From the NCBI RefSeq assembly GCF_001638985.1, contig NW_017265137.1:2877722-2941721 (forward strand): a stretch of DNA of 64,000 nucleotides, written 5' to 3'. The DNA is from Phycomyces blakesleeanus NRRL 1555(-) (lineage: Eukaryota > Mucoromycota > Mucoromycetes > Mucorales > Phycomycetaceae). The stretch's first letter is position 1, and each line of letters opens with the position of its first letter. The notes under the pieces are model-generated. The model was given only the letters and a program-made list of their open reading frames with translations, did no database searches and was not told the DNA's origin. Both the position numbers and the translations under genes were made by a program. Positions 57,070-64,000 of this stretch are shown here, piece after piece.

Positions 57070-58857
57070 GTGGCTAAGAGCTTATCCCAAAGTGAAAGAA
57101 AATATTCTGCGACCAAAAGAGAATTACTAGCGTTAGTATTTGCACTCAAGCGTTTTCACAAGTATGTCTATGGTTCTCACTTTACCTTGTACACGGATCA
57201 CAAGGCATTGACATATATTCACACCCAACGTGTTGCAAATCTGATGATGATTGCATGGATGGACACGATTTTACAGTATGACTTTAAGATCGTTCATTTG
57301 CCTGGTGTTTCGAATGTGCTTCCTGATGTGTTGTCACGTTTGTCTGAAGAGACTGAAACATTATCAAATGAACTGGGTGGGGATAGTATGGTTAGATCCA
57401 TCATGAGAAATAGTGCTGTCACTATGGAACCGCTACCAGACATCTTGAGTGGTGAGTACTTTACTCCTCCCACAAAAAATGAAAGGAATGAGTTATTAGT
57501 TGAAAAACATTTGAAAGATCATTTTGGTGTAGAAGCTATACTACATGCCTTAAAGAGAAAAGGTATTTATTGGACTAACTTGAAGAGTCAAGCAAGTGAT
57601 CTTATACAATCGCGTATACAGTGTCAATGTCACAATATCACAAGAAAAGGATATAACCCTTTAAGACCAGTGACTGCAACACTTCCTGGTGACAGTTGGG
57701 GAGTAGACCTGGCTGGGCCATTTACAACGTCGACTAGAAGAAATGAGTACTTGTTGGTGATGATAGACATCACAAGCAAATTTTACGTATTGTGTGCCAT
57801 ACCTGATAAAAGGGCATTTACAATTGCATTACAAGTACTGGATGTCATTAGTACATGGGGTCCAATGAGAAAGTTGCAGAGTGATTGTGGATGGGAGTTT
57901 GTGAACTCGCTGATGACTTGTATAAAAGAGAATGTTAGTTTTGAACATGCGTTGATTTCGCAGTACCATCCTAGAGCTAATGGTGCGAGTGAAAGAGCTT
58001 TCCAGTCGGCAGTGAACACTATTAAAAAACAAATAGTTGGTAATGTTGCTGATTGGGATCAGAAGGTACCATCCGCACAGTTGTTTTTGAATAGCAAATA
58101 TAATGCTAGGACTAAGAGTACGCCATTCTCATTAATGTTTGGAAGGAATCCAAATGACTTCATCGATTTTAGTAAAGAGAAGGATAGTGCAACTGCTAAA
58201 CAGATTCAGAAAGAATTGCAAGAAAAAATTAAAAGAATGACTGAGATAGTCTACCCTGCCGTGTTTGAACACGTAAAGCACGTCACACAAAAGCAAAAAG
58301 AACGCTTTGACACGAGTCACAAAATGATAGATCTGGTTCCAGGAACTATAGTTATGATTTTGGTGACAGAAAAACAGAATAAATTAGATCCAAAGTATAA
58401 GGGATTTTATACTGTTGTTCAAAAGGCTGCTGCCAATACTTATGTATTGAAAAATGAAAATGGATTTTTAGAACCAAGGAATTACTCTCCTTCTTTATTA
58501 AAAAAAGTGTCCAATAAGATATTAGAGCAAAAGAATGATTTTTTTGAAGTCGAAGCAATTATTGGTCATAAGAAAGATGATATGAACAATTATTTGTATA
58601 GATGCAAATGGTTGGACTATGATGAGTCTCATGATACCTGAGAGCCAGAGGACCACTTTACTGATCCTAAATTTATTAAGGAATACTGGCAAAGAATTGG
58701 GGAAGCACCAGAAAGTATCAAAGACATCAACAAAGCCAATAAAAGATTATTGAAGGATATGAAAGTCGTAAATTCCATACCCAAAGAAAAGTCAGGTATA
58801 AAAAGAAAGAACTATGCAAAGACAGCTTTGCAAAAGAAGAAACGCAGTAAGGTCTAA
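57070..58857 (+). CDS. Gypsy RNase H, integrase and chromodomain (UGA in chromodomain)
   Basis: It begins in RNase H (RELLALVFALKRFHKYVYG, LYTDHKALTYI). Then the integrase zinc region, catalytic DLAGPF...LQSDCGWEFVN...GASERAF (D, D, E), and a C-terminal chromodomain 'YLYRCKWLDYDESHDT-stop-EPEDHF'. The TGA at 58639-58641 fills the Trp of the D-T-W-E-P motif that defines chromodomains. The same frame then runs 72 codons to TAA at 58855, including a basic, nuclear-signal-like end (KRKNYAKTALQKKKRSKV). The chromodomain would direct integration to chromatin. The GPY/F-like region lies at 58330-58470. Confidence 0.87.
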
Positions 58858-58951
58858 ATAAAGAGTTATTTGAGCACCACAGTACTCGTATATATATAAA
58901 AAATGCATAAAGTACTTGAATGGTATTTAATTAATACCTGGGTAGGAATAA

Positions 58952-59768
58952 TGTGGTGATCCAGACACTTGGTTGTTGGATTTATTACATCTAAGAACAT
59001 ATTCCTATTATTATAGTAAAACAGCTATTATTACAAGAACAAATGAATAATTTATTTATTTTACTTATGGTAAATCAATAAGACCAATAATTAATTACAG
59101 TAAGTACTGTAATTATGACAGCTCAGTAAGCACTGAGTTAATATGAGGACACTGCAATTAGATTAAATTATAAACATAGCAGTACCAACTCTCTAATATC
59201 TAAATGAACTCAGACTTAAAAAATTAAGATGTGACTGACAAAGTGTTATATTTTTAGAAAAGAAAGAAAAACAAAGTGCAGACGAGAAGTACAGTGAGAC
59301 TCTGTTTATTGATGAAAAGAGAGATGATCTTCTATTGCTATTTGCTATGTGAGTTTATATAGACATTGCGTGTGTATTTAGGATAATGATATGAGTATAT
59401 CATGTGATGTCTGTTTTCTTATATCATAGATAATATATTGTTAAGTTATTACCCACGCTCTTGTTTGAGTGATTAGTGATGTTGACTAAGGTGTGTGACC
59501 TTGTTATCGGTATATTCTTTATTTAATGATAGTGTGAGAAATAATGTATAATTGATACTGGTCGCTTATTCAATATGTCTTTGTCTTATTGTCTGTGCGC
59601 TCTATTTGAATCTACGATTATGTTGGATACAATACAAAGCAGATCATGTTTTGATATAAAAAGAACAACTTTTTATTCTTTAATAAAGACAACCTATATA
59701 CAGTCTCAAAGTATTCTTATATACGTCTCAATCTTTTTACTGTTGATTTTATTTTATAAAACTTCACA
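58952..59768 (+). repeat. Gypsy 3' LTR with nested solo LTR
   Basis: TGTGGTGATCCAG to AAACTTCACA, followed by TAAAC. Contains the uninterrupted CACTA-1 target (GTAAGTACTGTAATT) at about 59101-59115. Confidence 0.9.
59244..59634 (+). mobile_element. Solo LTR, family B, in gypsy 3' L​TR
   Basis: 391 bp, TGTTATATT... to ...GGATACAATA. Target duplication CAAAG (59239-59243, 59635-59639). The uninterrupted sequence is in the 5' LTR at about 53830-53836. Related to 60539-60941 on the other strand. Confidence 0.85.
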
Positions 59769-59773
59769 TAAAC

Positions 59774-60330
59774 GAATCAACTTGGAATTAATATTATTTT
59801 TATTATATATTCTTACAAGCATAATTATCTTCATAATTATGACTTAATAATTATTTTATTTTATTTGTACTTAATGATAGTAAAGAACAAATCACATTTA
59901 ATAAATTGTTGATTATACAACTTTTATTATATTTTTTTTTATAATTTTATTTATTTAATTATTCAACAAGTCAATTGCAAAACTATAAATATCGCAATAC
60001 TTGCATTTATTAAACATTGATTTTTTTCATCTTATTTTCTGATAATAAGTTCTCTTAATATTTAACTGTTGATATTTTACTTGTTTGATTATCCAAGTAT
60101 ATTGAGTCAAGTTTATCGAGATTGATCAATAGTACTGTTTTTTTTCTCTTATTTTTCTCTTATTGATTTTATTATTTTTAATTCTACATTCTCTTTTGAG
60201 TCTGTCTTTTTCTCTCTTGTGGAAAAGAGAGGTTATTTCACATCTACGAACCCATTCAAACCTCAAAAACCATGATAATATTACCTGTCAACATTTACTA
60301 TAAATACAAGCACCACACGCATCACCGTAT
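59774..60330. other. AT-rich spacer
   Basis: 59774-59852 (minus) carries the proposed 5' part of the split open frame. The rest is T-rich with no gene. Confidence 0.4.
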
Positions 60331-60538
60331 CATGCATGTTGTAGACAATTCTGGCTGTCGCCAATTTCTGGTGATAGATACCAGACAGTGGGTTTCTTTA
60401 GTAGTTTGGTCTGATGGTGAGCTGTGACGGGTGATACCAGACTTATGGACATTGACATCAATGGTGAGTTGACCAAGTGACATGTTGCAAGGGACAGGAG
60501 TGGTCCCCCCAGATTTCTTGAGAAATCTTGTTTCCAAT

Positions 60539-60941
60539 TATTGTATCCAACATAATTGTAGATTTAAATTAAAAGTACAGACACTCAATAAATACGTACA
60601 TTGAGTTACCAACAACTAGTAATGATACTAAAAGATATATCTTCCATTATACAAGGAAATTATGTAAAGAACATACTAAGACAAATACTAAGACTCTAGT
60701 CAATATCACTAAAAATATAAGAGCTAAATCATAGAAGATAATAGTAGAGAAACAGACATTACATGATATTATCATATCATCACCAAGCTAAATACAATGT
60801 CTATATAAACGCACAACACTAATAGCAATAGAACATCATCTCCTTTCTGATTCTTTCACTTCTTCTAATAAAACAAAGTCTTACCATACTCTTGTCTGCA
60901 CTTGTTTTATTTTATATCTTATTTTTACCTCATACATAACA
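60539..60941 (-). mobile_element. Solo LTR, family B, in U unit 1
   Basis: 403 bp; in sense direction TGTTATGTATG... to ...GGATACAATA. Target duplication CCAAT (60534-60538, 60942-60946). U unit 0 near 45118-45130 shows the uninterrupted region (TCTTGCTCCTGATACCCC). Confidence 0.85.
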
Positions 60942-61053
60942 CCAATACCTCTTATACCTAAACCTCCAATTTTATTCCATCTCTTAAATAATTAAAATAC
61001 TCATCTATATCGTCACCTCAGAAACACTCATCACCTACAAAAAATTATACTTC

Positions 61054-61586
61054 TGTTGTAAATGAATATTGACTACTGCTGTAATTGAGAATAAGTCTGA
61101 AGGAAATAATATAAGGCCTCAGCTATTCCAGTCAAAGATGTCTACCAATTACTTTATTATTTAACACACAGGTTAAGTATGCATAATAGTGATTATATTT
61201 CATATGATGATATCATCGTAATATGAGATATATCAGTGTATTATTATAAGCATAATTATAACTCATAAATACATTTACTTTTGATGTTAATACTTTATTG
61301 GGACTACACACATTTATATAATTAATCATACATTAATTATCCCAAGATCACGTTGCTCTGATTAAGACTTAGATAGGATCGATTACCTGACCCCAGTCAT
61401 ATAATTTTCCCAATCCAAAATAATATAAATAGCAGTAGTAGTTCAGTGTAGAAACCTTGTTGAACTTTGATACAAAATCTTTTCTCAATAAACAAAACCT
61501 ACACAAGCTCTTATAAATCTTTGTTTCTAATCTCAAATCTTCAATTCTTCCTCTTAAAAACTTCTTCAACTTCAACTACCACAATA
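61054..61586 (+). mobile_element. Solo LTR, family A, in U unit 1
   Basis: 533 bp; TGTTGTAAATG... to ...CCACAATA. Target duplication ACTTC (61049-61053, 61587-61591). Related to the LTR at 3-633. Confidence 0.85.
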
Positions 61587-62307
61587 ACTTCTTTCCCTTA
61601 ATTTTATATACTTCTTTATTGCCAATATTTATTTACAATATTTTTTATTACATTTTTATTAGACTTCATTATTATATTATTATTATATTTTTTTACTTTA
61701 CTTAACTACATTGTTATTATATTATTACTTTACTTCTATTCTAACTCACTATATTTTTACTTTACCTTTATGCAGTTACTATATTTTTACTATACTTTTA
61801 TTTTATTCTCTTTATATTTTTCTACTCTACCTCTACTATCAACACCAGTTACATGTAGTAAAATTTATCACTTGACTTTCTTTTCTTTACCTCAAAAAAA
61901 TATTTTAACCAAAAAAATTTTGTTTATAAAAGAAACAATCTTTTTAATCAATAAAATCATTATTCTACCCTTGATCTTATTTTATTTTGTTCATTATTAT
62001 CATTATTCTTCATTCATATACAGTGTTCTTGTTCTTTAGTGTTGTCTGTCGATCTTGATATACTTCATTTCTCTGTTTTCTCTTTTTTGCCTTTCTTAAA
62101 CTTTGTTGTTGTCACAATTTCTATTTTTATTTTCTCTCTATTTTTTCTACTTGTTTGTCACCAATTTCTATTCTGTCAAATTACCTATTCTTTTCGATTA
62201 TTACTGTATTCTTCTTCTTGTATTTTGTAATTTACATTACATTTATTTGCCAAGTGATATTGTTACAATTCACAACAAACACATCACGCATCAATATTTG
62301 TGTCACG

Positions 62308-63123
62308 TGTATTGTAACCAAGTCCAGCGTTTGGTTATGTCATGGTGTCTGGTACTGGAAGGTCAGTCTGCTAGGTGTGTTTGTCTGGCAGTTTGTTATG
62401 ATGTGTTGTCCCGGTTATGAGAGGCTGACATCAACAGTTTATTGATGTGATGCTGTGCCCTTGGTGGTAAGAGGAGAATTTTTCTGTTCTCTGTTCCTTG
62501 TATATACAATACTTTTTCCTTTTCCTTTGTTAACATATTTGTCTATATTATACTCATTTGAAATCATGATCCCCCATGCTAGTAACATTCCTCTTCTACA
62601 ATGTACATAATTCATCTTGCCAACATTTCCGCACAATATCAGTACTTTCATTATTATATTTTTACTGTATCTTTATTCATATATTTTATCCTTGCCATAT
62701 CAATTATTTATCATTCTATTTTTACTATCTTTATTGTTCCAAACTTCTATTATCGATTTTAAATCTTGTTGACTATAAAAAGAGAAGCAAATTCAACTTA
62801 ATGAAATTATTTAATTCACTATCTTTTTCTTGTTTTCTTCTCTTTGTGGTTTATACTATCTTGCGATATAATATATTTGCTTCTTGGTTTTAGAAAGATT
62901 GTTTGTCAGTTTTGGTCTTCTCATTGGTTATTACTTTTCTGCTTTATTATTCTATTTTCATATACTTTTCTCTCTCTTGCTTTTAACAACAATTCTATTG
63001 GTTGTTCTCTCTTTTCTTACCTGTCAACTATTGCTGCTTACCACCTTTTACTGTATTTGTCTTCTGTTCTATTCAATAATTATTGTATTTTATATGCCAA
63101 GTGATCCATTACAATCTACAACA
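62308..63123 (+). repeat. U unit 2
   Basis: Starts TGTATTGTAACC, ends CTACAACA. TATAAAAA at 62774. The body is much diverged from units 0 and 1, but the two ends and order are the same. Confidence 0.5.
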
Positions 63124-63155
63124 AACCTAACAGATCACGCATCATTTGAACTACG

Positions 63156-63300
63156 TGTTGTAATAAAACGTAGCATTAATTAGTTTATGGTGATAGGCAC
63201 TTGACGTTAGGTCTCTTCAGTGGTTTGGTCTGGCAGTTAGCTGTAATAGGGAATTCACTTATTTTTTCCTTCAACGAGTCTTAATTCTATGGGGGTCTGC
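63156..63300 (+). repeat. U unit 3, partial
   Basis: Starts TGTTGTAATAAAACG. 'TCTTCAGTGGTTTGGTCTGGC' at 63212-63232 matches unit 0's 'GGTGGTTTGGTCCGGC'. Homology fades after about 63255. Confidence 0.45.
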
Positions 63301-63492
63301 TACTTTTTCTCTCTACAAAATTGAATTGAAAATAGAATATAAAGACTGCAACAGTCTTTACTTTTGTTTTTTTTTGTATTTTCAGATCTTACTTTTGTCT
63401 TCTCTTTAGAGAATCATACATTTTTTCTTAGCATTTTTAATCTTTTTTTCAAAATATATTCTAATAAATAATATTGTTTTTTTATTATCTTT

Positions 63493-63916
63493 GTGTGTTT
63501 AAGTTTCTAAAGAGTGACAGGTTCATACTTTGAATGAGATCCAACTTCTTTTGTACTTCTTCTAACATGCTGTTCATCAAATCTACTTTTCCAATGTCAA
63601 CTCCTGACATATTCAGCATTACTTCAGTATCTTCTCTTTAATGATGAAGTGTTGATACACTTGCCATAAGTTGCTGTCAAGAATATAACATATTCTGACC
63701 ACTTCTCTTACTTTTATTCTCCACGCATTTCTTTTCCTTTACATTTCTTTTCTCATCTACTGCTACTGACACCTCAGGTAATTGTAATTGCAAGCGATAT
63801 TGATCTTGTTGCAAAAAGTAAACACAGTCAAGACTGGCAAATCTTTTCAACAAATAGGTGTTCTTGCAAGAAATTTGTGACGTCAAAAAGCTTGGGTAAG
63901 AGCATGTTTGAATCAA
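63493..63916 (-). pseudogene. Coding-like remnant, unknown
   Basis: On the minus strand one frame reads through 63916-63677 (LLKRFASLDCVYFLQQDQYRL), a TGA at 63677, then QQLMASVSTLHH, a TAA, and a coiled-coil-like stretch (VDLMNSMLEEVQKKLDLIQSMNL) to TAA near 63493. No family recognised. It may include unrecognised introns. Confidence 0.28.
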
Positions 63917-64000
63917 GTTATTAATTATAAATATATTATATTACAAATCACTTGACGTGAACGACTTGATCTTCCACTCCCCATCAGACTTTTCCATACT

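Larger units (their letters stand above)
45889..59768 (+). mobile_element. Ty3/gypsy (chromodomain) retrotransposon, full length, doubly interrupted
   Basis: LTR ends TGTGGTG...TTCACA; target duplication TAAAC at 45884-45888 and 59769-59773. The 5' LTR is split into 45889-46044 and 53698-53962 by CACTA-1. The 3' LTR is 58952-59768 with a nested solo LTR. LTR length without inserts is 421-423 bp, and the two are near identical. Order gag, protease, RT, RNase H, integrase, chromodomain identifies Ty3/gypsy. Confidence 0.92.
60337..62277 (+). repeat. U unit 1, with two nested solo LTRs
   Basis: Starts TGTTGTAGAC and ends TCACAACA. The first 200 bp and last 450 bp align with U unit 0 at 44928-45593, including TATAAAAG at 61925-61932. 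Between are the family B LTR (60539-60941), family A LTR (61054-61586) and about 290 bp (61592-61885) not present in unit 0. The minus frame 60322-60537 is conserved only as repeat sequence. Confidence 0.65.

Noticed and set aside
1..64000. Mitochondrial origin, which would explain UGA as Trp
   Set aside because: Spliceosomal introns, chromodomain gypsy, Helitrons, CACTA elements and a eukaryotic nuclear tRNA-His argue against it.

Overview
This window is a transposon graveyard from a eukaryotic nuclear genome, most likely an early-diverging (Mucoromycota-type) fungus. That placement is inference. It rests on AT-rich DNA, short GT-AG introns of about 65-105 nt, Helitrons with PIF1-type helicase, IS630/Tc1 elements, CACTA-like elements with tnp2-type transposase, a chromodomain Ty3/gypsy element, an APE-type LINE and a tRNA-His gene. 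I see no convincing single-copy housekeeping protein gene.

Layout. 3-633 is an LTR cut into Helitron-1 (634-4562). Helitron-1 is followed base-to-base by Helitron-3 (4563-9977). About 10650-16115 is a small Tc1-like element coding only for a helix-turn-helix protein; it is interrupted by a decayed tnp2-like element (11516-16069), which carries a 303-bp MULE-type MITE. 16605-about 28450 is a second, inverted copy of that Tc1-like element. It is split by Helitron-2 (17077-27754, minus), and Helitron-2 is split by a composite Tc1/mariner unit (17170-22215) carrying a C2H2/PD-(D/E)XK gene. 30250-32491 is another Tc1/mariner element. 32535-44353 is CACTA-2, whose left part holds a LINE (about 32.7-38.0 kb). 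44837-44907 is tRNA-His(GTG), with an LTR-like 'U' unit next to its 5' end. 45889-59768 is a Ty3/gypsy element with TAAAC target duplications; CACTA-1 (46045-53694) sits in its 5' LTR and a solo LTR in its 3' LTR. 60.3-63.3 kb is a tandem set of U units carrying two more solo LTRs.

Many insertions can be proved from target-site duplications plus a paralogous empty site inside the same window, so the order of events can be read. CACTA-1 and CACTA-2 share one gene plan: a tnp2-type transposase converging on a four-exon accessory protein, with a third intron-rich gene diverging from the accessory gene. This suggests a multi-protein transposition system.

The most striking observation is that UGA codons sit where paralogues or family motifs have tryptophan, in at least nine places and six element families, with coding sequence continuing to a later TAA. 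In CACTA-1 exactly 64 codons follow the UGA and exactly 64 follow the matching Trp in CACTA-2. This could be UGA readthrough or reassignment, or a biased TGG-to-TGA decay; tests and counter-evidence are given in the findings.
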